Positions 1-8,834 of a stretch of DNA of 64,000 nt are shown here, piece by piece. The notes under the pieces are model-generated. The model saw only the letters and a program-made list of their open reading frames with translations. It was not told where the DNA came from and made no database searches. The DNA is taken from contig NZ_CP043661.1 of the NCBI RefSeq assembly GCF_014217565.1, positions 2,790,001 to 2,854,000 on the forward strand, written 5' to 3'. The stretch is from Kribbella qitaiheensis. GTDB lineage: Bacteria > Actinomycetota > Actinomycetes > Propionibacteriales > Kribbellaceae. Every line of letters begins with the position of its first letter. Within the stretch, counting starts at the first letter, position 1. The position numbers were made by a program, and so were the translations under genes.

Positions 1-481
1 GGTCCACGGAGTCACCGACATGCAACTGCACCGGGCGAAGGTCCGCGAGCCCCGCGACCTGCGGCTGGAGCACGGATCGCACCGGGGCGACCAGGATCTT
101 GATCGGGCCGGTCGTCTCGTCGGACGGATCCGGGTGCGCGAGCCTGCGCAGTACGGCGAGGCGGCGGCCGACCGTGTCCGATCGGGGCGACAACCGCTCG
201 TGCGGCAGCGTCTCCCAGGCCGGGTAGTAGGCGACCGTGCCGGGCTCGACCATGCACTGCAGGGCCTCGGTGAGCTCTTCGGCCTCACGGAACGTGGCGG
301 TGACCGCCAGCACCGGCCTGTCCGCGCCCTGGTGCGCGGCGAGCGCCGCCATCAGGACAGGGCGGATCGAGCCGGGAGCGCTCAGGTCGAGTGTCGTGAC
401 GCCCTCGGTACGGGCATCACGAACGGCCTCCGCCACCACCGGATCGGTGATCAGGGTGTCGACCAGACCGGCCAGTTTCAC
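1..481 (-). CDS. mfd: Transcription-repair coupling factor Mfd, amino-terminal fragment
   Basis: About 160 residues of the start of Mfd, the SF2 translocase that pushes stalled RNA polymerase off DNA lesions and recruits UvrA; the rest lies outside the window. The reverse-strand translation contains RPVLAVTATFREAEEL, YYPAWETLPHERLSPRSDT and GRRLAVLRRLAHPDP, hallmarks of the UvrB-like N-terminal domain. The only usable start is the GTG at 481-479 (reading MKLAGLVDTLITDP), because an in-frame TGA lies about ten codons upstream; a GAGG sequence about 11-14 bases ahead can serve as ribosome binding site. It follows pth by under 30 bases, so the two are probably co-transcribed. Identification is secure; only the start codon is inferred. 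Confidence 0.9.
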   Translation of the reverse strand, partial: MKLAGLVDTLITDPVVAEAVRDARTEGVTTLDLSAPGSIRPVLMAALAAHQGADRPVLAVTATFREAEELTEALQCMVEPGTVAYYPAWETLPHERLSPRSDTVGRRLAVLRRLAHPDPSDETTGPIKILVAPVRSVLQPQVAGLADLRPVQLHVGDSVD

Positions 482-508
482 GAGTTGTCCGACCTCACGA
501 GTTGTCCA

Positions 509-1084
<576 letters not shown>

Positions 1085-1133
1085 GAATCCCGGCCTTCCT
1101 GATTGAAGCTCTGCGCTTGAGATGAGTCCCGAA

Positions 1134-1763
1134 CTACTCGGCGACGGCGGCGGCGACCGGCTCGTCGCGCTCGATGCCCGCCTCGGCCTCGGCCTCGGCC
1201 ATCTCGGCGTCGGCCTGCTCGGCGGTCTGGGCCGCGGTCACGTTGATGATCAGGGTGTCCGGCTCGATGGCCAGCGTCGTGCCGGCCGGCAGCTTGAGGT
1301 CGGACGCGTGGATCTGGTCACCCGCGTCCAGGCCTTCGACCGACACGGTGACGCCGTCGGGGATGTGGGTCGCCTCGGCCTCGACCAGGATGGTCTGGCT
1401 CTCGACGACGACCAGGGTCTCGCTGACCGCGTCGCCCTCGACGTGCACCTGGATCTCGACCTGGACCTTCTCACCGCGCTTCACGATGACCAGGTCGACG
1501 TGCTCGATGTGACCCTTCAGCGGGTCACGCTGGACCTGCTTCGGCAGCGCGAGCAGGCTTTCGCTGCCCTCGACCTCGATCAGCAGCAGGGCGTTGGCGG
1601 TCTTCAGCGCCAGCATGGTGTCGTGACCGGGCAGCGTGATGTGCACCGGGTCCGTGCCGTGGCCGTAGAGAACGGCGGGCACCTTGTTGTCCCGGCGGAT
1701 TCGGCGGGCAGCACCCTTGCCGAACTCCGTGCGCGACTCGGCTTGGATCTTGACCTCGGCCAC
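1134..1763 (-). CDS. rplY: 50S ribosomal protein L25/general stress protein Ctc
   Basis: A 209-residue long form of L25 (Ctc/TL5 type) that binds 5S rRNA. The N-terminal L25 domain is recognisable from AESRTEFGKGAARRIRRDNK and VPAVLYGHG, followed by the TL5-type beta domain, with an acidic Glu/Ala-rich tail (about residues 180-209) typical of actinobacterial copies. The start is a GTG at 1763 with a GAGGAG ribosome binding site about a dozen bases upstream. It begins the rplY-pth-mfd run; the upstream 419-base gap should hold its promoter. Confidence 0.96.
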   Translation of the reverse strand: MAEVKIQAESRTEFGKGAARRIRRDNKVPAVLYGHGTDPVHITLPGHDTMLALKTANALLLIEVEGSESLLALPKQVQRDPLKGHIEHVDLVIVKRGEKVQVEIQVHVEGDAVSETLVVVESQTILVEAEATHIPDGVTVSVEGLDAGDQIHASDLKLPAGTTLAIEPDTLIINVTAAQTAEQADAEMAEAEAEAGIERDEPVAAAVAE

Positions 1764-2182
1764 GAGATGAACTCCTCAAGTGCGTTGCGGTGATCTGTTG
1801 TCAGTGGAACCAGTTGCTGGCCTCAGCGGGCGCTTCTTGACTCCGGAAAAGGCGTCAGGCAACGAACCACCGCGTCGATCACGGAGCCGCGCCCGCCAGG
1901 TCCAGTGAAGGACTTAGTCCGGGGGGCGTCCCTCGCCGAGGCAACCAAAACAGTCTACCCACCACCCAGCCCAGACGGGAAATCCGGTCCCCGGCCATTT
2001 CCGCCTCCACCTTCACCGTCCACCCTGATCTGCCCCCTTGCGTCCGATGAACCGAGGGTCCTGCCCCACGGTTCTTCGGACGCAAGGCTTCGGGAGGTCG
2101 TAGGGGTGGAGGCCCTCGCCGGATCCTCAACGACGGTCGCGTCGACCCGGAAGTGGCCCGGCGCGTCCGCTAGGTTCCTGGC
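1764..2182. other. Divergent intergenic region between rplY and a membrane-protein gene
   Basis: A 419-base gap between two divergent genes. Apart from the 52-base palindromic repeat at 2036-2087 I see no convincing coding sequence. It should contain the rplY promoter on the reverse strand and the promoter of the gene at 2183 on the forward strand, but no box is clear enough to place. Confidence 0.5.
2036..2087 (-). repeat. 52-base palindromic repeat, copy 1
   Basis: The arms CCTTGCGTCCGATGAACCG and CGGTTCTTCGGACGCAAGG pair with one mismatch around a short loop. A second copy, in the opposite orientation, is at 50454-50505; the loop also matches (TGGGGCAGG in both when read in the same orientation). 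This copy lies between divergent genes, so it is not simply a shared terminator; a dispersed REP/MITE-like element is more likely. Confidence 0.8.
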
Positions 2183-2863
2183 ATGTATTCGGGGTTCCTC
2201 GTCGTCGGCGCCATCGCGGTGGCACTGTTCGGCTCCGTCATCGCGCTCGCGATCTGGCAGGCCAAGAAGCGTCGCGCGTTCCTGCAGGCCCGGGCCCACG
2301 CCGCCGGACAGCTCGGTTGGTACCTGGCCGCGCCGAACCAGTGGCTCTCCCAGGTCGCCGCCGGCATCTACCAGCGCGGCAGGCCGGGCGAGATGTTCGC
2401 CGGCGACTTCCGCGGTCGCGGCATCTGCGCGCTGGACTACACGTACACGACGACGACCTCGAGCGGACCCGACGGCCAGACCACGACGACCACCCACCAT
2501 GTCTTCGTCGTCGCGCTCAATCTGCCGGTCGCGCTGCCGCCGCTGCAGTTGACGATGGACTCCAAGTTCCGGCGGATCTTCGGCGGCCAGGACATCGAAC
2601 TGGAGAGCCAGGCGTTCAACGACGCGTTCCGGATCAACTGCGCCGACCAGCGCTACGCCTCGGCCGTGCTGCATCCCCGATTGATGGAGTGGATGCTGCA
2701 CAACCCCGGCCTGGAGTGGCAGTTCGCCGGCAACGCCATGGTCAGCTGGGGCGTCGGGCTCTTCACCATCCCCGACGTGGTCGCGCGGCTGGAAGCGATG
2801 ACCCGGGTGATCGATCTGGTGCCACCCTTCGTACTGCGGGACTACGGCCAACGGACCTACTGA
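2183..2863 (+). CDS. Membrane-anchored protein of unknown function
   Basis: A 226-residue protein with one amino-terminal membrane segment (about residues 4-24, FLVVGAIAVALFGSVIALAI) followed by basic residues, which predicts a cytoplasmic C-terminal domain. A Thr-rich stretch TTTTSSGPDGQTTTTTHH (about residues 92-109) interrupts that domain. It resembles small actinobacterial membrane proteins usually annotated as hypothetical; I do not assign a family with confidence. Its stop codon overlaps the stop of the convergent oxidoreductase gene by a few bases. Confidence 0.8.
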   Translation: MYSGFLVVGAIAVALFGSVIALAIWQAKKRRAFLQARAHAAGQLGWYLAAPNQWLSQVAAGIYQRGRPGEMFAGDFRGRGICALDYTYTTTTSSGPDGQTTTTTHHVFVVALNLPVALPPLQLTMDSKFRRIFGGQDIELESQAFNDAFRINCADQRYASAVLHPRLMEWMLHNPGLEWQFAGNAMVSWGVGLFTIPDVVARLEAMTRVIDLVPPFVLRDYGQRTY

Positions 2864-3591
2864 CTCAAACGGGTCCAGACCTGGCGGAGCGCGCGGGCAG
2901 TGTCGCCTTCCAGACCGGCGTCGTCGAGAGTCTCGGCCAGCTCGTCGAACTCCGGCCCCCACCGCCACGCGACGCTGGTCAGCCCCTCCGGCAGACCAGG
3001 ATCCTTCAAGGATCCGGCGTCCGCGCGGATCTGCTGCGCCACCAAGGCGTCCGTGACTCCATGCTTCGCGGCCAACTCGAACGCAAGCACAGCCAGGGCG
3101 GCCTTGCCCTTGTTGTAGAACGCGTACGCCGACTTGGCCGCGCTCGCGGCACCCGGCTCGTCGCCCACGACCATCGGCGTCACTGCTGTCCCGGACCACA
3201 ACGCGGCGACCTGCGAGGCCGCAGCACCGGACAACATCAGGTGCGTCGGCGAAGGTCCACCGGTCGGTGGCGGGCCGACCACTCCCGCATCGACGAAAGT
3301 TACGTCAGGCAATGACTCGACAGCGGCAGCGAGCGACCTCGGCGAAAGCGGATTCGCTTCTACGTACAGGCCCTTGAAGCCCGCCTCGCCAACCCTGCGA
3401 GCGATGTCCACAGCACCTTGCGGCGCACATGAGGACAGTACGACGTCTGCCCATCCAACTGCCTCGGCGAACGGCGTACCGATCAATCCCGCCGCCTCGG
3501 CCCGCTGCACCGACGCCGTACTACGCCCTTCGGGGACCCAGTGCACCTCGTGCCCAGCCACCACCAGTTGCGCGGCGAGCTGGGAGCCCAT
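2857..3591 (-). CDS. NAD(P)-dependent oxidoreductase, 6-phosphogluconate/3-hydroxyisobutyrate dehydrogenase-like
   Basis: A Rossmann-fold dehydrogenase-like protein with the HPGAMGSQLAAQL dinucleotide-binding loop, LSSCAPQ after strand 4, FVDAGVVGPPP, and a C-terminal helical domain (AKSAYAFYNKGKAALAVLAFE) like the DUF1932/6PGDH C-terminal fold. Substrate unknown. Start problem: the first ATG (3591) falls inside the nucleotide-binding motif. The frame continues upstream as IRVAVFHPGA to the very end of prs, where only ATT (3621) or CTG (3624) could initiate, overlapping the prs stop. I report the ATG but the true protein is probably about ten residues longer and translationally coupled to prs. 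Confidence 0.82.
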   Translation of the reverse strand: MGSQLAAQLVVAGHEVHWVPEGRSTASVQRAEAAGLIGTPFAEAVGWADVVLSSCAPQGAVDIARRVGEAGFKGLYVEANPLSPRSLAAAVESLPDVTFVDAGVVGPPPTGGPSPTHLMLSGAAASQVAALWSGTAVTPMVVGDEPGAASAAKSAYAFYNKGKAALAVLAFELAAKHGVTDALVAQQIRADAGSLKDPGLPEGLTSVAWRWGPEFDELAETLDDAGLEGDTARALRQVWTRLSQ

Positions 3592-3620
3592 CGCGCCCGG
3601 GTGGAAGACCGCGACGCGAA

Positions 3621-4601
3621 TCAGGCACGCCCCTCGAACAAGCTCGTCACCGAGCCGTCCTCGAAGACCTCACGGATCGCGCGGCTGATCAGCGGAGCGA
3701 TCGACAGCTCGGTCAGCTTGTCGAACTTGCGCTCGGCGGCGATCGGCAGTGTGTTGGTGACGATCACCTCGCTGGCCTGGCAGTTCTTCAGCCGGTCGAC
3801 CGCCGGGCCGGACAGGATGGCGTGCGTCGCGGCGATCACCACGCCCGCGGCGCCGTCGGCCATCAAGGCGTCGGCCGCCTTGCAGATGGTGCCGCCGGTG
3901 TCGATCATGTCGTCGACCAGGATGCAGACCCGGCCCTTGACCTCACCGACGACCCGGTTGGCGACCGTCTCGTTCGGCCGGTCGATGTCGCGGGTCTTGT
4001 GGATGAAGGCCAGCGGCGCGTTGTTCAGCCGGGCCGACCACTGCTCGGCCACCTTGATCCGGCCGGCGTCCGGGGAGACGACGGCGAGCTGCTGGTCGCC
4101 GTACTTCTCCCGCACGTAGTCGGACAGGATCGGCAGTGCCATCAGGTGGTCCACCGGGCCGTCGAAGAAGCCCTGGATCTGCGAGGTGTGCAGATCGACG
4201 CAGATCAGCCGGTTGGCGCCCGCGGTCTTGAACAGGTCGGCCATCAGCCGGGCCGAGATCGGCTCGCGGCCGCGGTGCTTCTTGTCCTGCCGGGCGTACC
4301 CGTAGAACGGCAGCACCACCGTGATCCGCTTGGCCGACGCCCGCTTCAGCGCGTCGACCATGATCAGCTGCTCCATGATCCACTCGTTGATCGGCGAGGT
4401 GTGGCTCTGGATCACGAACGCGTCCGAGCCCCGCACCGACTCCTCGAACCGGACGTAGATCTCGCCGTTGGCGAAGTCGTACGCCGACGTCGGCACCAGA
4501 CCGGTGCCGAGTTGCTCGACGACCTCCTCGGCCAGGCCGGGATGGGCCCGGCCGGAGAACACCATCAGGTTCTTCTCGGTGGTCCGCTTCATGCCGCTCA
4601 T
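3621..4601 (-). CDS. prs: Ribose-phosphate pyrophosphokinase
   Basis: Makes 5-phosphoribosyl-1-pyrophosphate from ribose 5-phosphate and ATP, feeding purine, pyrimidine, His, Trp and NAD synthesis. The 326-aa protein shows the class I signatures: NGEIYVRFEESVRG, the flexible-loop segment YGYARQDKKHRGREPIS, VDLHTSQIQGFF, and the PRPP-binding loop CILVDDMIDTGGTI near residues 225-238. Its ATG overlaps the glmU stop (ATGA), so it is translationally coupled to glmU as in most actinobacteria; the internal Met4 is an alternative start. Confidence 0.98.
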   Translation of the reverse strand: MSGMKRTTEKNLMVFSGRAHPGLAEEVVEQLGTGLVPTSAYDFANGEIYVRFEESVRGSDAFVIQSHTSPINEWIMEQLIMVDALKRASAKRITVVLPFYGYARQDKKHRGREPISARLMADLFKTAGANRLICVDLHTSQIQGFFDGPVDHLMALPILSDYVREKYGDQQLAVVSPDAGRIKVAEQWSARLNNAPLAFIHKTRDIDRPNETVANRVVGEVKGRVCILVDDMIDTGGTICKAADALMADGAAGVVIAATHAILSGPAVDRLKNCQASEVIVTNTLPIAAERKFDKLTELSIAPLISRAIREVFEDGSVTSLFEGRA

Positions 4602-6094
4602 GGTCGCGCCTCCCGTTGGGCCTTCTCGCCAGTGTCGCTCAGCACGTCGGATTGCGCTGCCTCTTGCGCTGCCTGTGCTTCTTCGGCGGCCTTCGCGGTC
4701 TTGGTACCGCCCCGCTTACGGGCCACCCAACCGCGGATGTTGCGCTGCTTACCGCGCGCGACGGCGATCTCGCCCGGCCCGATCGCGTCCGTGACCGCGG
4801 AGCCGGCCGCGACGTACGCGCCGTCCGCGATCGACGCGGGCGCGACCAGCACCGAGTTGCTGCCGACGAACGAGTACCGCCCGACGGTGCTGTGGAACTT
4901 GTTGATGCCGTCGTAGTTGGCGAAGATCGTGCCGGCGCCGATGTTGGCGCCCTCCCCGATCGTCGCGTCCCCGGCGTACGTCAGGTGCGGGACCTTGGCG
5001 CCGTCGGCGATCGCCGCGTTCTTGGTCTCCACGAAGGTGCCGATCTTGCCCTTGACGCCCAGCGTCGTACCGGGCCTGAGGTAGGCGAACGGCCCGACCG
5101 AGGCGCCCGCGCCGATGACCGCGCCGGAGCCGTGGGTCCGGATGATCGAGGCGTTCTCACCGACCTGTACGTCGGTCAGCGTGGTGTCCGGGCCGATGGT
5201 GGCGCCGGTGGCGACCGTGGTCGCACCGTGCAGCTGCGTGTTCGGCAGCAGGGTGACGTCGATGGCCAGTGTGACGGTGCTGTCCACCCAGGTCGTGTTC
5301 GGGTCGACGATCGTGACACCGGAGCGCATCAGGGTGTCGAGCGTGCGGCGGTTCAGCTCGGCGCGGAGGGTCGCCAGCTGGACCCGGTCGTTCACGCCCT
5401 CGGTCTGCATCGCGTCCTCGGTGACGAACGCGCCGACCCGCTTGCCGTCGCCCTTCGCGATAGCGAGTACGTCGGTCAGGTACAGCTCGCCCTGAGCGTT
5501 GTCCGTGCTGATCCGGCTCAGCCCGTCGCGCAGGGTGGCCGCGTCGAAGACGTAGATGCCGGCGTTGATCTCGTCGATCTCGCGCTGCTCTGGGCTGGCG
5601 TCCTTGTGCTCCACGATCCCGGCAACGCTGCCGTCCTCAGCCGGGATGATCCGGCCGTAGCCGGTCGGGTCCGGCACCCGCGCGGTCAGCACGGTGACCG
5701 CGTTCCCGCTCTTGTCGTGCTCAGCGACCAACTCCTGCAGCGTCTCCGCCTCCAGCAGCGGCACGTCGCCGGACGTGACGATCACTTCACCTTCGAAGCC
5801 GTCCGGTACTGCGGTCAGCCCCGCCCGGACGGCATCACCGGTGCCGAGCTGCTGCTCCTGGACGGCGGTGCGGACCTCGGAGTCGATCGCGGCCAGATGG
5901 GCCTCGACCTGCTCCCGGCCGGTACCGACCACGACGACGAGATGCTCCGGCGCGAGTGCACGGGCGGTAACCACCGCGTGCCCGACGAGGCTGCGCCCGC
6001 CGATCTCGTGCAGCACCTTCGGGGTCGCGGATTTCATCCGGGTCCCCTGACCGGCGGCCATTACTATGACCACCGCAGGACGATGGGAAGTCAC
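4598..6094 (-). CDS. glmU: Bifunctional UDP-GlcNAc pyrophosphorylase / glucosamine-1-phosphate acetyltransferase
   Basis: Catalyses the last two steps to UDP-GlcNAc for peptidoglycan. The N-terminal uridyltransferase domain has VIVMAAGQGTRMKS and the Lys of TPKVLHEIGG. The C-terminal left-handed beta-helix shows hexapeptide repeats (AVIGAGASVGPFAYLRPGT, NIGAGTIFANYDG) and the family sequence HLTYAGDATIGEGANIGAG. I chose GTG at 6094 (reading MTSHRPAVVIVMAAG), 498 aa, with a GGAG site about nine bases upstream; a longer reading to 6157 adds an unconserved leader. The last 40 residues are an Ala/Glu-rich tail common in actinobacterial copies. Confidence 0.97.
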   Translation of the reverse strand: MTSHRPAVVIVMAAGQGTRMKSATPKVLHEIGGRSLVGHAVVTARALAPEHLVVVVGTGREQVEAHLAAIDSEVRTAVQEQQLGTGDAVRAGLTAVPDGFEGEVIVTSGDVPLLEAETLQELVAEHDKSGNAVTVLTARVPDPTGYGRIIPAEDGSVAGIVEHKDASPEQREIDEINAGIYVFDAATLRDGLSRISTDNAQGELYLTDVLAIAKGDGKRVGAFVTEDAMQTEGVNDRVQLATLRAELNRRTLDTLMRSGVTIVDPNTTWVDSTVTLAIDVTLLPNTQLHGATTVATGATIGPDTTLTDVQVGENASIIRTHGSGAVIGAGASVGPFAYLRPGTTLGVKGKIGTFVETKNAAIADGAKVPHLTYAGDATIGEGANIGAGTIFANYDGINKFHSTVGRYSFVGSNSVLVAPASIADGAYVAAGSAVTDAIGPGEIAVARGKQRNIRGWVARKRGGTKTAKAAEEAQAAQEAAQSDVLSDTGEKAQREARP

Positions 6095-6167
6095 GCGGTC
6101 TTCTCCTCGAGTTCCCTGCGAATTCGGGCGAGGCACTCGAAAGGGGTGCCTGCGCAAGCGTACTTGC

Positions 6168-7463
6168 TCAGCCCGCGAGACTTCGCAGGGACTCCACCAG
6201 GGTCGCTTCGGTGAACCCGGTGTACTCCTTCATCAGGCGCTCCTGGGCGAACTGGTTGTAGCCCCGCCGGGCCACCTGAACGTAGTACTCGGTGACCGGT
6301 TTGAAGCCGATCTGCTTGATCAGGTGCTCGACCGCGACCCAGCTGATGTCGTAACTGTCCGTAGCCGAGAACTCGTCGTCCGCGGGCAGCCGGGTCAGGT
6401 CACCGAGCACCCGCTTGTTGATCTCGGTCCGCGCCTCGGCGATCTCCGGACCCCGTCCGGCCGCGACGAGTTGCTGGTTCTCGGCGTACCGGGCCATCCC
6501 CTCCGCCAGCCAGCGGGGCGCGGAATCACCGAGCCGTACGGCGAGCAGGTGGACCAGCGCGTGCGTCTCCTTGGCGGAGTCGAACGTCCTGAGCGCGGCC
6601 GGGCGGATCACCAGGTAGCCACCGACCGGCTGCGAGTTCGCCGCCGGGTTCGGCATCGCCTGGATCCGGGCCGGTTCGTCGTCGGGGATCATCTGCGGCA
6701 GCTCGGTCAGGACGTCCGGCTCGCGCATCGCGACCACGACCGGGACGACCTGGAGATGGCCCTTCCACAGCTTGCGGACCGCCTTCGCCGTCCGGACCGT
6801 CTGGTCGGCCAGATTCTGCGCCAGCAGTTCCCCGCCCTGGTTGACGATCACGAGGATGTTCTTCCGCTTGACCACGGCGATCTTGCCGTAGTCCCAGGGC
6901 TGCCGGCCGGACCCGATCGCCCGGTCGAGGTGATCGTCGGCGACGAGCCACAGCCTGTTCTCGCGAACTGTGTAGGTGTAACCCACGTCTGTTGCGGTCT
7001 GGGCGAGCCTGGCGTCGGTGATCTGGTACCGCATGCTGACCCGGAACGTGCCGGTGGCGAGGCCGAACTTCCGCAGCGCGGGCCGATCGGTCCACGGCTC
7101 AGCGCGGCGGTAGGTGACGACCATGCCGACGGCGCGCAGATTCTGGAACAGCACCCGCTGCTCGTCCCTCAACTCGGGAGCGACGTCCGCGAGGAACATG
7201 TTCACGTCCCCGGTCCGTACGGCGATGCCGCGGCGGGCCAGGATCGCGTCGACCGCCGCACCCAACCGGGGATCGACGTCACCGGTGTCGCTCGGCCGAA
7301 CCTGCTCGAGCGTCGTACCGCCCATCGCGGCGGCGGTCAGGTCGAGGTTCTGCGTCGACGGCGTCACGGCGAGCCAGAGACTGCCGCCCACCACCAGGGC
7401 AGCAACCACCGCAGGCCAGGCAGCCAGAATCCACCGCCGCCCCACCGCCCAAAACCCCACCAT
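6168..7463 (-). CDS. Membrane-anchored gluzincin-like protein with degenerate zinc motif
   Basis: A 431-residue protein with a short cytoplasmic N-terminus, one membrane anchor (about residues 12-33, ILAAWPAVVAALVVGGSLWLAV) and an extracytoplasmic region. The C-terminal third resembles peptidase-MA-like domains: HALVH followed 16 residues later by WLAEGMARY. In active gluzincins the first motif is HExxH; here the catalytic Glu is Ala (His301, Ala302, His305, Glu321), so zinc binding may survive but hydrolysis should not. I chose ATG 7463 because AGAGGG lies eight bases upstream; an in-frame start at 7535 is possible. It follows glmU's 5' end by about 75 bases on the same strand. Confidence 0.78.
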   Translation of the reverse strand: MVGFWAVGRRWILAAWPAVVAALVVGGSLWLAVTPSTQNLDLTAAAMGGTTLEQVRPSDTGDVDPRLGAAVDAILARRGIAVRTGDVNMFLADVAPELRDEQRVLFQNLRAVGMVVTYRRAEPWTDRPALRKFGLATGTFRVSMRYQITDARLAQTATDVGYTYTVRENRLWLVADDHLDRAIGSGRQPWDYGKIAVVKRKNILVIVNQGGELLAQNLADQTVRTAKAVRKLWKGHLQVVPVVVAMREPDVLTELPQMIPDDEPARIQAMPNPAANSQPVGGYLVIRPAALRTFDSAKETHALVHLLAVRLGDSAPRWLAEGMARYAENQQLVAAGRGPEIAEARTEINKRVLGDLTRLPADDEFSATDSYDISWVAVEHLIKQIGFKPVTEYYVQVARRGYNQFAQERLMKEYTGFTEATLVESLRSLAG

Positions 7464-7550
7464 CAACAAACCCTCTCGCCCTACCCCACTCACCCCACGC
7501 CGCCCAATAGTCGCCCACCCCTCACCCACAAACAAACCGCCGCACCCCGA

Positions 7551-7961
7551 TCACCGACCCGCAGCCCATTCGGTGATCCGGTACGCCGCGCTGCCGGGCC
7601 CGGGGATCGCCCCGGAGCTCATTTCCGTAGAGGTCCATTTCGGCTGGAGGAAGGCGAAGACTTTGGAGCCATCGCGCAACTGGATCCGCATGCCGTTGTA
7701 GGTGAACCGAGCGGAGGAGACCTCGGCCCGTGGAATCCGGCGGGTGCCGATGGGATAGCGCAGTACGAGCTCGTCCTCGGTCAGACGAGCGCCGCCGCCC
7801 CGTCCCCAGACGTACGCCATCGCGGCCAGGAACAGCAGGAACGGCCACAGCTCGAACCAGCCGCCGGCCACGACGAACCACCCCAGCGCCCCGACGAACG
7901 GCACGCAGGCGAGCACCTTGAACGGTGTCTTCGTGCCCCACTGAAGCTCCTCCGGTTCCAT
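7551..7961 (-). CDS. PH-domain-like membrane protein
   Basis: A 136-residue protein with two adjacent membrane segments (KVLACVPFVGALGWFVVAGG and LWPFLLFLAAMAYVWG) followed by a soluble stretch (RLTEDELVLRYPIGTRRIPRAEVSSARF) typical of bacterial PH (DUF304-like) domains found after two membrane helices. The ATG at 7961 is supported by GGAGG seven bases upstream; the frame stays open for 28 more codons but without a better site. A broken gene of the same general type sits at 8309-8747. Function unknown. Confidence 0.75.
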   Translation of the reverse strand: MEPEELQWGTKTPFKVLACVPFVGALGWFVVAGGWFELWPFLLFLAAMAYVWGRGGGARLTEDELVLRYPIGTRRIPRAEVSSARFTYNGMRIQLRDGSKVFAFLQPKWTSTEMSSGAIPGPGSAAYRITEWAAGR

Positions 7962-8028
7962 CCGGCGCCTCCTCTTGAGGTAAGCATCCTCCCCCGTAGG
8001 ACCTCCGGGGGCTTCTAGGCTGGGCACT

Positions 8029-8316
8029 ATGGACGTCGAGTTCACCGGTGAGGTCTGGTACTGGCGGGGGCCTGCGCCCTGGTACTTCGTGACCGTGCCG
8101 GACGACGAGTCCGGGCAGCTGGAGGCGACTTCAACCGCGGTCAGCTACGGGTGGGGGATGATCCCGGTCACCGCTCAGATCGGCGACACCTCGTGGCCGA
8201 CGTCGCTGTTCCCCAAGGACGGCACGTACGTCGTACCGCTCAAGGCCTGGGTCCGAAAGGCCGAGGAGATCGACGAAGGCGACCAGCTCACCATCCGGCT
8301 CACCGTCAATGTCTGA
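8029..8316 (+). CDS. DUF1905 domain-containing protein
   Basis: A 95-residue protein, FTGEVWYWRGPAPWYFVTVP at the start and GWGMIPVTAQIGDTSWPTSLFPKDG in the middle, matching the small beta-barrel DUF1905 family that is widespread in actinobacteria and sometimes fused to YdeI-like domains. No catalytic role is established for the family. It is divergent from the PH-domain gene at 7961 and its end overlaps the start of a decayed gene. Confidence 0.88.
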   Translation: MDVEFTGEVWYWRGPAPWYFVTVPDDESGQLEATSTAVSYGWGMIPVTAQIGDTSWPTSLFPKDGTYVVPLKAWVRKAEEIDEGDQLTIRLTVNV

Positions 8317-8747
8317 CCGCGCCAGGCGCATCTCGACGCCGTACCACCGAGGCTTCTGTACTGCGGTCCTGGTGCTGATCGCCTCGCGATCATCGGCGGT
8401 CTCGGCGAGCATGGCGGCCCGAACTGGCCCGGCTGGGTCTTCTTCGCGATCACGCTGGCAGCTCTCCTCCGCGCGATCCGCCTCGGCCTGGTGATCACCC
8501 CGACCGACGTCATCATCCGCTCCTGGTCACCACCCGCCGCATCCCTCACTCGGACATCCTGAGCGCCCGCGCCACGGCGTACGACGGCTGGCTGGGCATC
8601 GACACCGACCGCCCCTGCCAGCTAGAACTCCAACTCCGCAGCCGCTCCGAGCCGCTGCCGATCCGCGCCCTGGTAGCAACCGTCCGAAGCCGCCGCATCC
8701 AGCGCATCGCCCCCCAACTCCGCACAGAACTCAGCAAGGCTGTCTGA
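8309..8747 (+). pseudogene. Frameshifted PH-domain membrane protein gene
   Basis: Reading across three frames gives a plausible ancestral protein: MSDRARRISTPYHRGF then a membrane segment LVLIA, then (after a shift near 8390) IIGGLGEHGGPNWPGWVFF and GLVITPTDVIIRSW, then (after a shift near 8528) TTRRIPHSDILSARATAYDG and LQLRSRSEPLPIRALVATVR to a stop at 8747. The TTRRIP-SDILSAR block parallels GTRRIPRAEVSSARF in the PH-domain protein at 7551-7961, which supports the assignment. At least two single-base shifts are needed, so no intact product is expected unless these are sequencing errors. Confidence 0.6.
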
Positions 8748-8834
8748 ATACGTCGTCTGCGGTCGCCCGGCCTGTACGCCTGGCGCTGATCCGCGTGCTC
8801 GGCCTGACACTCGGAGTCACCTAAAGTATCCGGC

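Noticed and set aside
6066..8018. A 650-codon forward open frame across the peptidase-like and PH genes
   Set aside because: Low-complexity Arg/Pro/His-rich translation antisense to genes with recognisable domains; no start signal.
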